From contig NZ_JAAKZI010000034.1 in the NCBI RefSeq assembly GCF_011045165.1, positions 1 to 46,376 on the forward strand: DNA of 46,376 bases. Direction: 5' to 3'. This document shows, in pieces, positions 1-8,681 of the stretch. The position numbers were made by a program, and so were the translations under genes. Origin of the DNA: Arthrobacter silviterrae (GTDB taxonomy: Bacteria > Actinomycetota > Actinomycetes > Actinomycetales > Micrococcaceae). The notes beneath the pieces were generated by a model. It did no database searches. It was not told where the DNA came from and saw nothing but the letters and a program-made list of their open reading frames with translations. How positions within the stretch are numbered: position 1 is the first letter of the stretch; the number at the start of each line of letters is the position of its first letter.

Positions 1-7
1 CGTGCCC

Positions 8-36
8 TTGTCCCGGGGCTTCAAGGCGCATAGGCT
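8..36 (+). promoter_or_regulatory. Promoter of the double VOC gene
   Basis: TTGTCC at 8-13 and TAGGCT at 31-36 are separated by 17 bases, a good housekeeping sigma-type pair. A transcript would start near base 43 and carry a short leader with the ribosome site AAAGGAG at 69-75, five bases before the ATG at 81. Confidence 0.6.
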
Positions 37-80
37 CGTGGCTTGTTCCCTCATTCATTCCACCTCTCAAAGGAGTTCCA

Positions 81-860
81 ATGAGCACTGCGGAGATCCC
101 CGCCGGCGCACCCTGCTGGGTTGACTTGATGACCTCAGACCCCGCAAAGGCGAAGGAGTTCTACACGGCCCTCTTTGGCTGGACCTACGAAACCGGCGAC
201 GTCGAAAAGTACGGCGGATACACCATGGCGTTCAAGGACGGGAAGTCCGTGGCAGGCCTGATGCAAAGCAGCCAGGACGACGGCGGCTATCCGGACATGT
301 GGTCCACCTACCTGCGCGTTGACGACATTGACGCCACCGTCGCCGCAGCCACCGCTGGCGGCGGGGTCACGTACATGCCGCCCATGGACGTGCCGGAGCA
401 GGGCAAGATGGCCATGCTGGGCGATCCGTCCGGCGCATCAGTGGGCGTGTGGGAATTTGGCGGGCACACCGGCTTCCAGGCCCACGCCGTCAGCGGTGCG
501 GCCAACTGGCACGAACTGTGGACCAAGGACTACCCCGCCGCGCTCAAGTTCTACCAGGACGTCTTCGGCTGGAAGACCTTCGTCATGAGCGACACCGCCG
601 AGTTCAAGTACTCAACCCTGGGCGAGGGCCATGACGCCCTGGCCGGCGTCCTCGACGCCACCAACGACCTTCCCGAGCAGGTCCCCTCCACCTGGCAGGT
701 CTACTTCCAGGTGGACGACACCGACGCCGCCGTGGCCACGGCACTTTCGCTGGGCGCCACCGTGATCCAGCCGGCCGAGGACACCCCGTTCGGGCGCCTG
801 GCCGGGCTGACCGACCCCACGGGGGCCATGTTCAAGATCATGCAGCCGCCGGCAAGCTAA
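81..860 (+). CDS. VOC family protein with two glyoxalase-like domains
   Basis: This 259-residue cytosolic protein has two tandem vicinal-oxygen-chelate (glyoxalase/bleomycin-resistance type) domains, roughly residues 8-125 and 138-256. Each opens with the usual 'W.(D/E)L...D...A..FY..(L/V)FGW' pattern (WVDLMTSDPAKAKEFY, then WHELWTKDYPAALKFY) and ends with a 'DP.GA' strand. The fold binds a metal and acts on small electrophiles or antibiotics, but the substrate cannot be read from sequence. The ATG at 81 follows AAAGGAG by five bases and a promoter lies at 8-36. It converges with the response-regulator gene, nine bases away. The family call is secure; the specific function is not. Confidence 0.9.
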   Translation: MSTAEIPAGAPCWVDLMTSDPAKAKEFYTALFGWTYETGDVEKYGGYTMAFKDGKSVAGLMQSSQDDGGYPDMWSTYLRVDDIDATVAAATAGGGVTYMPPMDVPEQGKMAMLGDPSGASVGVWEFGGHTGFQAHAVSGAANWHELWTKDYPAALKFYQDVFGWKTFVMSDTAEFKYSTLGEGHDALAGVLDATNDLPEQVPSTWQVYFQVDDTDAAVATALSLGATVIQPAEDTPFGRLAGLTDPTGAMFKIMQPPAS

Positions 861-869
861 GCCCCAGGC

Positions 870-1544
870 CTAGGCACCGGGCTGGACCAGCCCGGTGTCA
901 TAGGCGAGCACCACCATTTGCACCCGGTCGCGAAGCCTCAGCTTCGCCAGGATTTTGCTCACGTGCGTCTTGACGGTCTGTTGGGCAATGAACAGTTCCG
1001 CGGCAATTTCATGGTTGGAGAATCCGCGACCCACCAGGGTCATGACCTCCAGTTCACGCTCCGTCAACCCTTCCAGCCGTTCCCGGGAGAGCTCCTGACG
1101 CGGTGCGGCGTGGGCAAATTGCTCAATGAGCCGGCGCGTCACCGACGGGGCCAGCAGTGCATCCCCGGACGCGACAATCCGCACGGCCGCCACCAGTTCA
1201 TCGGCGAGGGCGTCCTTGAGCAGGAAACCGCTGGCCCCCAGCTTGAGGGCGTCGTAGACGTAGTCGTCCACGTCAAAGGTGGTCAGCATGAGCACATGGA
1301 TGCCCTGCCCCCCGCGGCCTGGAGGGTCCGCCAGGATCCGCCTGGCCGCCTCGAGCCCGTCCATGACGGGCATGCGCACATCCATCAGCACCACATCCGG
1401 CTGTTCCGCCGCGGCCATGGCGACTGCCTGGGCGCCGTCCTCGGCCTGGCCAACAATGTCAATGTCCGGCTGTGCGCCCAGCAACGCGGCGAAGCCCTGG
1501 CGCACCATGGCCTGGTCGTCAACGACCAATACTCGAATGTTCAC
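870..1544 (-). CDS. NarL/LuxR-type response regulator
   Basis: This is the DNA-binding partner of the histidine kinase encoded just upstream. The 224-residue product has a receiver domain (acidic pair D9-D10, phospho-acceptor D55 in VLMDVRMP) and a C-terminal LuxR helix-turn-helix (LTERELEVMTLVGRG, then TVKTHVSKIL). The open frame extends 30 codons further upstream, but that stretch is basic, unlike the family and inside the kinase gene. The GTG at 1544 gives the canonical start 'NIRVLVVDD' and overlaps the kinase stop as GTGA, implying translational coupling. The regulon is unknown. Confidence 0.93.
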   Translation of the reverse strand: MNIRVLVVDDQAMVRQGFAALLGAQPDIDIVGQAEDGAQAVAMAAAEQPDVVLMDVRMPVMDGLEAARRILADPPGRGGQGIHVLMLTTFDVDDYVYDALKLGASGFLLKDALADELVAAVRIVASGDALLAPSVTRRLIEQFAHAAPRQELSRERLEGLTERELEVMTLVGRGFSNHEIAAELFIAQQTVKTHVSKILAKLRLRDRVQMVVLAYDTGLVQPGA

Positions 1545-2845
1545 GCCAGCCCCTTCCCGTTGCGGCCCTTGCCCACGCTGGTCAGGGGGAAGGTTGCCGC
1601 GACGGAAAACCCGCCGCCGGGAATCGGGGTGCAAAAGATGGATCCCCCCACAATGGTGGCCCGCTCCCGCATGCCGATCAGCCCCTGCCCCACATGCCCG
1701 CCGCGGTCCAGCTGTGCCATCACGGCACCGATGGCCGAGGGAGAGTTGACCACCGAGAACTCCAGGTGGTCGGCAGTGGTTTCAAAGGTGATGGTGACCA
1801 CGGCGCCCGGCGCGTGCCGGACCACGTTGCTCAGCGCCTCCTGGACAATGCGGTAGGTGGTCAGTGCCACCACCTCGCCCACGCTGCCCAGGTCCACGCC
1901 GGACATGTCGGGGTCCTGGACGCTCACTCCCGCCTTGCGGGCGGAGGCCAGCAGCCCGGGCAGGTCCCCCAGCCCGGGCTGGGGTCCCAATTCGCGCCCG
2001 GAACCGGAGTTGCGCAGGGAGCCGAGCATGCTGCGCATTTCGGTCATGGCCCGGCGCGAGTTGTCCGCGATGTCGTCAAATTCCTGCTTGAGTTCCTCGG
2101 ACAGGCCCGGGTGCCGGTAGGCCGCCGTCGTCGCCTGGACCACCACCACGGACATGCCGTGGGCCACCACGTCGTGGAGCTCGCGGGCGATGCGGGTGCG
2201 CTCCTCGGCCAGCCGGCGCCGCGACTGTTCCTCGGCGCTGACCGTGCGCTCGGCGGCAAGTTCGGCGCGCAGGTGCTGCCACTGCTGCGCCACGACGGAC
2301 GCCACCAACAGCCCGCCGGACACTGCCGCGAAGATCACCACGTTGATTTGGGCGCCCTCGGTCTGGCCGTGCGGCATGGACCAGTAGTTGGACATCACGC
2401 CCACGCCAACGCTCAGCAGCCAGGCGGCTGCCGCAATCATCCAGTGGCTGCGCAGCCCGGCCACGCAGATCACCAGGACCTGGGTGACCATCGCCACCAC
2501 GGTGAACGGCATGGGCACCGAGCCCACGGGATTGGACACCATGGGCATGACAATCATGGGGACCAGCGACACCAGCACCCCGGCAATTGGCCGCGCCGCC
2601 GTGAGGCCCAGCGATGCCGCGTGCAGGATGGCCATGCCCAGGCCAAAGGGCAGCACCATCCGGTAGACGCTGGTGTTCAGGGGCGCCCCGACAGCCAACA
2701 GGGCAATGCAGACCGCCGCCGTTGCGAGCCACACCCAGCTGAGTTTTTTTAGCCGCCACAGGTTGACCGTGCTGAACGGGACCTGCACGCCAGCCGCGCC
2801 GGCCTCCGTGCCGCCGCGCCGCGCCGAGGGCTTATTCCTGGACAC
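1541..2845 (-). CDS. Two-component sensor histidine kinase (HisKA_3 type)
   Basis: This membrane sensor kinase has several hydrophobic segments in about its first 170 residues, then a coiled-coil-like linker. The dimerisation/phospho-acceptor box ARELHDVVAH lies near residue 225, and a HATPase_c domain follows (IVQEALSNVVRHAPG N-box; GQGLIGMRERA G-box). It is the NarL-partner class and shares a four-base overlap with the downstream regulator. The start is uncertain: an ATG at 2929 would overlap the upstream phosphatase gene by 98 bases, whereas the GTG at 2845 (434 aa) overlaps it by 14 and is chosen here. The sensed signal is unknown; the sensor part is mostly membrane with little extracytoplasmic sequence. 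Confidence 0.9.
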   Translation of the reverse strand: MSRNKPSARRGGTEAGAAGVQVPFSTVNLWRLKKLSWVWLATAAVCIALLAVGAPLNTSVYRMVLPFGLGMAILHAASLGLTAARPIAGVLVSLVPMIVMPMVSNPVGSVPMPFTVVAMVTQVLVICVAGLRSHWMIAAAAWLLSVGVGVMSNYWSMPHGQTEGAQINVVIFAAVSGGLLVASVVAQQWQHLRAELAAERTVSAEEQSRRRLAEERTRIARELHDVVAHGMSVVVVQATTAAYRHPGLSEELKQEFDDIADNSRRAMTEMRSMLGSLRNSGSGRELGPQPGLGDLPGLLASARKAGVSVQDPDMSGVDLGSVGEVVALTTYRIVQEALSNVVRHAPGAVVTITFETTADHLEFSVVNSPSAIGAVMAQLDRGGHVGQGLIGMRERATIVGGSIFCTPIPGGGFSVAATFPLTSVGKGRNGKGLA

Positions 2846-3566
2846 TGCCGGCCCGGTCCCGGCCGTTGGGCGAGGTTCCGCCGTGACTGGCGAACTGTTC
2901 GGCCGCAAGCTCCGCTGCCGGGCCGTCAAAGTCCGAACCTGCCAAACCGCCGGCCGGCATCCCGTGCCAGTCCGTCACCGTCCAGCCGCCCCGGGCCGGC
3001 CCGCCGCCGGGCACCCCTTCCAGCGTGACGATGCCGGTGTTGGAGAGCTCATGGTACTTTTCATCGAGCCAGTCGATGTTGGTGCTGCGGTGGCCGGCCC
3101 AGAACCTGATCATGGCACCGTGGCTGACCATGGCCACGGAACCCGCCCCGGCGGCCGCGGCCTCTTCCACCACCGCGTCAAACCGCTCAAGCACTTCCGC
3201 GCCTGTGTCCGCGCCGGGCATGCGGACGCCCAAATTGCCCGTCAGCCACGCCTTGACGGTTTCAAGATAGGCCGTGAGCGATTCCTTGTCCCCCTTCATT
3301 TCCAGGGAGCCGGCACTGATTTCGCGCAGCCCGTCGCGGACCAGCGGCACCAGTTGCCGTTGGGCGGCCAGCGGCGCTGCCGTCAGGGCTGTGCGCGTCA
3401 GGTTGGAAACATACAGGGCATCCACCCGGGTTCCGTCCAGGGCTGCAGGCACCGCGGCAGCCTGGCGCAGCCCCAGGGGGGTCAGCCCGGGACCGGGGAC
3501 GGCGGTGTCCAGCAGGCTTTTGATGTTGCTGGAGGTCTGGCCGTGTCGAATCAGGATCAATCGCAT
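2832..3566 (-). CDS. Histidine phosphatase family protein (phosphoglycerate mutase-like)
   Basis: The 244-residue protein starts with the diagnostic MRLILIRHGQTSSN, where H8 is the expected phosphohistidine. The second catalytic histidine sits in VAMVSHGAMIRFWAGH. Members dephosphorylate small metabolites or proteins; substrates range widely and cannot be assigned here. The last about 30 residues are polar and low in complexity. The gene is first on this strand before the kinase-regulator pair and overlaps the kinase start, so the three are probably co-transcribed. A CAGAAT box lies six bases before the ATG, matching the leaderless layout seen elsewhere in this window, but no convincing -35 accompanies it. 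Confidence 0.9.
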   Translation of the reverse strand: MRLILIRHGQTSSNIKSLLDTAVPGPGLTPLGLRQAAAVPAALDGTRVDALYVSNLTRTALTAAPLAAQRQLVPLVRDGLREISAGSLEMKGDKESLTAYLETVKAWLTGNLGVRMPGADTGAEVLERFDAVVEEAAAAGAGSVAMVSHGAMIRFWAGHRSTNIDWLDEKYHELSNTGIVTLEGVPGGGPARGGWTVTDWHGMPAGGLAGSDFDGPAAELAAEQFASHGGTSPNGRDRAGSVQE

Positions 3567-3686
3567 ACCCCCATTCTGTCCCAGAACCTTGAAGGCCGCT
3601 GCGTGCGCTAACGTTTTGTGCAGTTACGGGTACGCGCAGTCACGGATGGTGCGGTCCCCAAAAACCCATCGCGAGGAGCCCAGCCC

Positions 3687-4811
3687 ATGCAGGCACCATC
3701 TTCACTTCCAGCCGGCTACCTTGCCGCTTTCAGGGAGGATGAGGGCTACCTGAACTTCGCCAGCTACGGGCCGCCGTCCGTCCCCGTCCTGGAGACGGCC
3801 GCCGCCTTGATGGCCGACGCCGCCCAGGGTGCGGTGGGTGCCAGCGGGCGGTTGCATGCCGAGGACGACCACGCCAGGGCAGTCTTTTCCCGCCTGTCCG
3901 GCTTCCCCCTGGACAGCGTTGCCCTGGTCCCGGCCGCTTCCTACGGTCTGTTCCAGCTTGCGTTCGGCACGCCGGGCGCTGTGCTTGTCGGGGCAGCGGA
4001 GTTCCCGGCGAATGTGTATCCCTGGCTGCGGGCGCAGCAGGCCGGGCAGCTGGACGTGAGGCTCATGGGTGCCCCTGGCGTTCCGGTGACGCCGGAGCTC
4101 GTCGCGGCGCACTTGGCTCCCGACGTCACTGCCGTGGCCGTGAGCGCCGTGGACTTCCGCACGGGCCGGCGCACCGACCTTCCGGCCCTGCGCGAGCTGA
4201 TCGGGCCGGAACGGCTGCTCCTGGTGGACGCGATTCAGGGATTTGGTGCCGTGGAGGCGGACTGGACCGTGGCCGACGCCATCGTCACGGGCAGCCAAAA
4301 ATGGGTGCGGGGCGGTTGGGGTGCCGGTGCCATGGCGCTGTCCGCCAACGCACTGGAGCGGATCCGCCCGGCACTGGGCGGCTGGACCGGAGTCGAGAAT
4401 CCCACCACCTACGACGCCGTCGAGCATTCACCGCGGGCGGACGCCCTCAAGCACGGCGTCACCAACCTCTCCCCGTTCGCCACCGGAGCCTTCGCCACGG
4501 CCCTGGAGCTTGTGGAGGAGACGGGCCTGGGGCGGATTGCCGCGCACATCCAGGCTTCCGCCGGCTTCCTCATCGATTCCCTGGACGACGCCGGCGTGGA
4601 AGTCTTCTCTCCGCGTCACGTTGGGCAGCGGGCCGGGATTGTGGTGGCAGGCTTTCCCGACGGCAACGCCGCAGAGGCACATGCGGCGCTTGCCCTGGCC
4701 GGCATCACCGCCACCCTGCATGGGAGGCACCGCATCCGCCTGTCGCCCCATGCCACGACGGGGCGCGAAACGCTCACCCACGCCGCGCTGGTCCTGGCCG
4801 GCTTCGCCTAA
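3687..4811 (+). CDS. Class-V aminotransferase family PLP enzyme
   Basis: This is a fold-type I pyridoxal-phosphate enzyme of 374 residues. The cofactor lysine is K205 in TGSQKW, and D181 in LLLVDAIQGFG is the residue that pairs with the pyridine nitrogen. The family covers cysteine desulfurases, kynureninases and isopenicillin-epimerase-like enzymes. No cysteine-containing mobile loop typical of desulfurases is obvious, so an aminotransferase or lyase role is more likely. An earlier in-frame start at 3618 is possible, but the ATG at 3687 is eight bases after GAGGAG and begins where family similarity begins. It is a single-gene unit converging with htpX. Confidence 0.85.
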   Translation: MQAPSSLPAGYLAAFREDEGYLNFASYGPPSVPVLETAAALMADAAQGAVGASGRLHAEDDHARAVFSRLSGFPLDSVALVPAASYGLFQLAFGTPGAVLVGAAEFPANVYPWLRAQQAGQLDVRLMGAPGVPVTPELVAAHLAPDVTAVAVSAVDFRTGRRTDLPALRELIGPERLLLVDAIQGFGAVEADWTVADAIVTGSQKWVRGGWGAGAMALSANALERIRPALGGWTGVENPTTYDAVEHSPRADALKHGVTNLSPFATGAFATALELVEETGLGRIAAHIQASAGFLIDSLDDAGVEVFSPRHVGQRAGIVVAGFPDGNAAEAHAALALAGITATLHGRHRIRLSPHATTGRETLTHAALVLAGFA

Positions 4812-4829
4812 GGCCGCAGCCGGAGGTCT

Positions 4830-5699
4830 TCAGCCCAGCGGCCGGCCGGCCATCTTTTCCAGGCGTGCAATCCGGTCGGCCATGGGCGGGTGGGTGGAGA
4901 ACAGCTTGCGGGCGCCGCCGTTGCGGAACGGGTTCGCGATCATGAGGTGGCTGGTGTTGACCAGGTTTTGTTCCTCCGGCAAGGGCGCCTGCTGGACGCC
5001 CACTTCCAGCTTGCGCAGGGCCGAGGCGAGCGCCAGGGGGTCGTCTGTCAGCTTGGCACCGTCTTCGTCGGCGTCGTATTCACGGGTGCGGCTGATGGCC
5101 AGCTGGATCATGGAGGCCGCCATGGGTGCCAGCAGGGCCATGGCGATCATGGCCAGCGGGTTGGCGTTCCTGCGGTCGCCGCCGCCAAAGAACAGCATCA
5201 TCTGCGCCACGGATGTGATGACGCCGGCCACGGCAGCCGCCACCGAAGACGTGAGGATGTCCCGGTTGTAGACGTGCATCAGCTCGTGGCCCAGCACGCC
5301 CCGCAGTTCGCGTTCGTCCAGGAGGTTGAGAATGCCCTCAGTGCAGCAGACTGCGGCATGCTGGGGGTTGCGGCCGGTGGCGAAGGCGTTGGGCGCCTGC
5401 GTGGGTGAAATGTAGATGGCAGGCATGGGCTGCTTGGCCCGGCCGGAGAGTTCACGGACAATGCGGTAGATCCCCGGCGCCTGCGCTTCCGTCACGGGAT
5501 AGGCCTGCATGGAGCGGATGGCGATCTTGTCGCTGTTCCAGTAGCCGTAGGCCGTGGTACCAACGCCAATCAGCGCAAAGATCCACAGCGGTGCGGCGCT
5601 GCGGGTGCTCCCGGCGATGATGGCGCCAATGCCCAGCAGAACGGCCCACAGCACCCCAAAAAGCGCTGCGGTCTTCACTCCGTTGAAGTGCCTGTGCAC
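4830..5699 (-). CDS. htpX: HtpX-like M48 membrane zinc metalloprotease
   Basis: HtpX degrades misfolded membrane proteins. The 289-residue product has an N-terminal hydrophobic pair (about residues 9-50), then the M48 catalytic motif HELMH followed by VYNRD, another hydrophobic stretch ([21 protein letters not shown]) and the third zinc ligand glutamate in [13 protein letters not shown]. The C-terminal [16 protein letters not shown] is typical of the family. Translation starts at GTG 5699 after GAAAGGGATGG. It stands alone, converging with the aminotransferase gene, 68 bases downstream of the MFS gene on the same strand. Confidence 0.93.
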   Translation of the reverse strand: MHRHFNGVKTAALFGVLWAVLLGIGAIIAGSTRSAAPLWIFALIGVGTTAYGYWNSDKIAIRSMQAYPVTEAQAPGIYRIVRELSGRAKQPMPAIYISPTQAPNAFATGRNPQHAAVCCTEGILNLLDERELRGVLGHELMHVYNRDILTSSVAAAVAGVITSVAQMMLFFGGGDRRNANPLAMIAMALLAPMAASMIQLAISRTREYDADEDGAKLTDDPLALASALRKLEVGVQQAPLPEEQNLVNTSHLMIANPFRNGGARKLFSTHPPMADRIARLEKMAGRPLG

Positions 5700-5767
5700 A
5701 ATCCATCCCTTTCATTCAAAGCCGCTGTCCTTCGTTAAACGAGCCATCCAGGGTGGTTGTTCCCGGT

Positions 5768-7057
5768 TCAGGGCTCGGGGTGGCGGGCGTCATAGCGGAT
5801 GAACCCGCGTTGCCACCATGCCAGCGTCCACACTGCCGCCACGCACAGCACGCCGCCAATGACAGCTGCCCATCCTTCCCCGCGCCACTGCCCCATGGAA
5901 CCGGAAAATACGTCCCCCAATCGCGGGCCGCCCGTCACGACCACCACGAAGATGCCTTGCAGCCGCCCCCGGAGATGGTCCGGGGTTGCTGACTGCAGGA
6001 TGGTGGAGCGGAACACCGAACTGATGGAATCCGCCACGCCCGCCACCACCAGGGCGGCCACGGCGGCCACCAGCCAGGGCGAGGTCCCGGCGTCGTGTGC
6101 GTGGCGTCCGCCGGCCAGGACTGCGCCGCCCAGCGCAACAATGGCCGCACCCCAGAGCGTGATCGACCAGACCACGGCCAGGCCCTGGCGCCGCACCCCG
6201 CCCAGCGGTCCCGAGAACAGCGCCGCCAAAAACGAGCCCGCCGCGATGGAGGCCAGCAGGATCCCGGCCGTCTGCTCCCCGCCACCCAGCCACACGGCCC
6301 CGATGGCCGGCAGCAGCGCCCTCGGCAGGGCGAACACCATGGCGCACATGTCCACCAAAAACGTCATCCGGACGTTCTTGCGGCTGCCCAGAAACGCGAA
6401 GCCCTCCAGCACCGACTTGAGCCCAGCCCGCCCCACTTCGCCGCCGTCGTCCCTGGCCAGCGGCGGCAGCGGCGGGAGCTTGAACAGGGCCCACAGTGAG
6501 GCTGTGAAGGTCAGCACATCCACGGTGTAGGTCCAGCCGTAGCCCACATTGGCCACCAGGATGCCCGCCATCAGGGGGCCGATGGTGGTGCCCAGCCCCA
6601 TGACAATCATGCTCAGCGCATTCGCGGCCGGCAGCAGGTCCAGCCGCACCAGGCGGGGAACGATGGCGCTGCGGGCCGAACCGTTGACACCGGCTGCCGC
6701 GGACTGCACCGCCACCAGGCCGTACAACAGCCACACGCTGCCCACCCCCAGCCAGGCCTGCAGGGCAATGCCGATGGTCACCAGCCAGAGCACTGTGGAG
6801 GACATCAGTGCCACACGGCGCCGGTCATGGGCGTCGGCAATGGCGCCACCATAGAGGCCGGCAAACACCAGCGGAACCAGGGCCACCAAGCCCAGCATGC
6901 CCACGGCCAGCGTGGAGCCGGTGAGGTCATACACCTCCAGGCTGACGGCCACGACGGTCAGCTGGGTGCCGATCGAGGACAGCCCGTTGCCCATCCACAA
7001 CCTGCGGAAGGCCGGACTCTCCCTTAGCGGGGTCACGTCGGCAAACAGTTTTGGCAC
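5768..7057 (-). CDS. MFS transporter (drug-exporter type)
   Basis: The 429-residue integral membrane protein has about twelve hydrophobic helices. It carries a major-facilitator loop motif between helices 2 and 3 (GGAIADAHDRRRVAL) and the 'PALLPAIGAVWLGGG' type central region of the EmrB/TetV-like MFS_3 exporters. The substrate is unknown. The GTG start at 7057 is preceded by TAGGCT and exactly six bases, so a leaderless transcript is plausible. The 5' end is back-to-back with the next plus-strand gene (start 7143), so the two promoters share about 85 bases. It is probably a single-gene unit. Confidence 0.88.
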   Translation of the reverse strand: MPKLFADVTPLRESPAFRRLWMGNGLSSIGTQLTVVAVSLEVYDLTGSTLAVGMLGLVALVPLVFAGLYGGAIADAHDRRRVALMSSTVLWLVTIGIALQAWLGVGSVWLLYGLVAVQSAAAGVNGSARSAIVPRLVRLDLLPAANALSMIVMGLGTTIGPLMAGILVANVGYGWTYTVDVLTFTASLWALFKLPPLPPLARDDGGEVGRAGLKSVLEGFAFLGSRKNVRMTFLVDMCAMVFALPRALLPAIGAVWLGGGEQTAGILLASIAAGSFLAALFSGPLGGVRRQGLAVVWSITLWGAAIVALGGAVLAGGRHAHDAGTSPWLVAAVAALVVAGVADSISSVFRSTILQSATPDHLRGRLQGIFVVVVTGGPRLGDVFSGSMGQWRGEGWAAVIGGVLCVAAVWTLAWWQRGFIRYDARHPEP

Positions 7058-7142
7058 CAGCCCAGCCTATCCGGGCGGCCCGTTCCCTCGGCTATGCTGG
7101 CAATGCACCAACGGACTCCGGGCGCGCTGGAAGGGGAACACC

Positions 7143-8042
7143 ATGCCTCAGCTTCAAACGCAGCTGTATTCCTCCACATTCTGGAGCGCCAGGCGGCCCA
7201 AGTTCCCACTCACGGAGGGGCATCTGGTGCTCCGCCTCAACGATCCGGCCATCGCCTTCGGCCCCGATTCCGCCGCCGGCCTCCTGCACTCCTACGGCCG
7301 CTTGCGCAAGGCGCTGACCGCGGTGTGCGGCGCCACCGCCGCGCAGCTGTACATGTCCCTGAACTGGCAGCCAGTGGGCGACGCCGTTGGCGAACCACTC
7401 GCAGAAACGTCCACGCCCACCCTCCACCTCTTTTTCCACTGGCCGGGAAGCACGACGGCGGCCACCGCCTTGCGCTTGCCGGCCCACCAGAGGACTGCGG
7501 CGGCGGGAACCGAGGCGCTCGATGCGGAACTTCGCAGCTGGCTGGCCGGGACCGAACGGGCCGGCCAGGAATGGCCCGTGGAGGCCGAAACTCCTTTCCC
7601 TGATCCCCTGCCCGGCCGCCGGCCCGGGGACCCGGCGCCGGGCCAGGACCGGTCGTGGGAACCCCCGGGCTGGGAGGACCGCCCCTTTCACATTGAGCCG
7701 GTGCGGCCCATTTCCGGCGAACCCTTCCGCGTCGGGCACTGGACGGCCATTTCACGTTTCCCGACCCCAAGCCTTGACCGGCTGGCCCCGGCGTCAGTGG
7801 TGGAGCTGGCCGGCACGCTCCAAGGCCTTGCCTCCCATTCACGCCCGGCCGCCCACGGATGCACCGTGTGGGCCACGGATATTTGGGACGCCCCGGATCC
7901 CGCCACACTGCATCTCTTCACCCGCCGGCGTGGCGAAGCTGACGGCCTGCCGCGCGATTTCGTGGCAGCCGGCCTGGACCTGCCGCGCGGGGCGGCCCTG
8001 GATGGGAATCCGGGCGGCCCATCGCCTACTGTGGACACATGA
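7143..8042 (+). CDS. Conserved hypothetical protein, possibly degenerate HIT-like
   Basis: I do not recognise this 299-residue cytosolic protein with certainty. Its N-terminal half (residues 1-115) has the order of elements of a HIT/Ap4A-hydrolase-type domain: 'EGHLVLRLND' strand, helix 'GLLHSYGRLRKAL', 'AAQLYMSLNWQPVGD' and 'TPTLHLFFHW'. However, the alternating histidine triad is reduced to TLHLFFHW. A Pro/Gly-rich linker (about 140-185) leads to a second domain ('PVRPISGEPFRVGHWTAISRF'). The ATG at 7143 follows GGAAGGGG by six bases. Its stop overlaps the next start as ATGA, so it is translationally coupled to the ankyrin protein. The HIT reading is an inference only. Confidence 0.7.
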   Translation: MPQLQTQLYSSTFWSARRPKFPLTEGHLVLRLNDPAIAFGPDSAAGLLHSYGRLRKALTAVCGATAAQLYMSLNWQPVGDAVGEPLAETSTPTLHLFFHWPGSTTAATALRLPAHQRTAAAGTEALDAELRSWLAGTERAGQEWPVEAETPFPDPLPGRRPGDPAPGQDRSWEPPGWEDRPFHIEPVRPISGEPFRVGHWTAISRFPTPSLDRLAPASVVELAGTLQGLASHSRPAAHGCTVWATDIWDAPDPATLHLFTRRRGEADGLPRDFVAAGLDLPRGAALDGNPGGPSPTVDT

Positions 8043-8425
8043 CTTCCACTTCTTCGCTTAGTGACGAACAGGCCGCCAAGGTCATTGCCCTCGCCATGGA
8101 CCTGGCCCGCGAAGGCAAGACCGCCGAGCTCGCGGAGTTCCTGGACCACGGCCTGGACGCAGACGTCCAGGATGCAGGCGGGAACACCCTGCTCATGCTG
8201 GCGGCCTACAGCGGCCGTCCCGAGACGGTGAAGATGCTGCTGGACCGCGGCGCTGACGCCAACATCCGCAATGGCCGCGACCAGTCCCCCGTTGCCGGCG
8301 CCCTGTTCAAGGGCGAGGAAGCCGTGGTGGCCCTGCTGGTGGCAGCCGGCGCCGACCTCGACTCCGGTACCCCAACAGCCCGTGCTGCCGCCGCAATGTT
8401 CGGCCGCGAACACCTCCTCCCCTAA
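8039..8425 (+). CDS. Ankyrin-repeat protein
   Basis: This small cytosolic protein of 128 residues has two to three ankyrin repeats: 'GNTLLMLAAYSGRPETVKMLLDRGADANIRN' (about residues 48-77) followed by a degenerate repeat ending LLVAAGADLD. Ankyrin repeats bind other proteins. The gene is coupled to the upstream 299-residue protein through ATGA and points at katA across a 256-base gap. An ankyrin protein paired with a catalase is known from Pseudomonas aeruginosa ankB-katB, where AnkB is needed for full KatB activity. The neighbourhood suggests a similar link here, though the two genes converge rather than form an operon. Confidence 0.88.
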   Translation: MTSTSSLSDEQAAKVIALAMDLAREGKTAELAEFLDHGLDADVQDAGGNTLLMLAAYSGRPETVKMLLDRGADANIRNGRDQSPVAGALFKGEEAVVALLVAAGADLDSGTPTARAAAAMFGREHLLP

Positions 8426-8434
8426 CCTCCCCAA

Positions 8435-8601
8435 GTGACGCTCCCTCACTTTTCGCGCTTTTTATCCCGGCCCTCCCTCACATTTCGAGGCGTTTTGGCC
8501 GACGCTCCCTCATCGGGCGGGTCAGCGCGTCCAGACATAGGAAGGGACCCCGCTTGCTGAGGGAGCGATCGCGAGAATGCCCCATTTGGTGAGGGAGCGT
8601 C
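8435..8601. repeat. Five-copy inverted GACGCTCCCTCAC repeat cluster
   Basis: Between the ankyrin gene and katA the motif GACGCTCCCTCAC (or close variants) occurs three times in plus orientation (8435-8449, 8470-8481, 8501-8513) and twice in minus orientation (8557-8570, 8589-8601). A second string, TCGAGGCGTT, occurs near 8485 and 8601. The cluster has no open frame and forms a large imperfect dyad. It looks like an intergenic REP-type or non-autonomous element. I see no other cluster in the window. Confidence 0.65.
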
Positions 8602-8621
8602 GAGGCGTTGCGAAACGACAG

Positions 8622-8660
8622 CGGCACCCGCCTTCCGCTTGATGCGAAAGTCGGGTGCCG
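8622..8660 (-). terminator. Terminator-like hairpin downstream of katA
   Basis: CGGCACCCG (8622-8630) pairs with CGGGTGCCG (8652-8660). The inner bases CTTCCGC and GCGAAAG extend the stem with one mismatch around a short loop. It starts 21 bases after the katA stop. There is no real U-tract, so termination efficiency is uncertain. Its outer part is shared with the gabT terminator. Confidence 0.6.
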
Positions 8661-8673
8661 CCGTCGTGCTTGG
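8654..8673 (-). repeat. Recurrent 3' element, copy 1 (after katA)
   Basis: GGTGCCGCCGTCGTGCTTGG on the plus strand lies eight bases beyond the katA stop. The identical 20-mer occurs after gabT (22593-22612), and a 17-base variant occurs after the alarmone synthetase gene (from 44243). All three follow minus-strand stop codons. Confidence 0.7.
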
Positions 8674-8681
8674 GGCAGGGG

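Noticed and set aside
1472-2752. A 426-codon plus-strand open frame across the two-component genes
   Set aside because: It is His/Gln/Arg-rich shadow sequence opposite a kinase and response regulator with full motifs.
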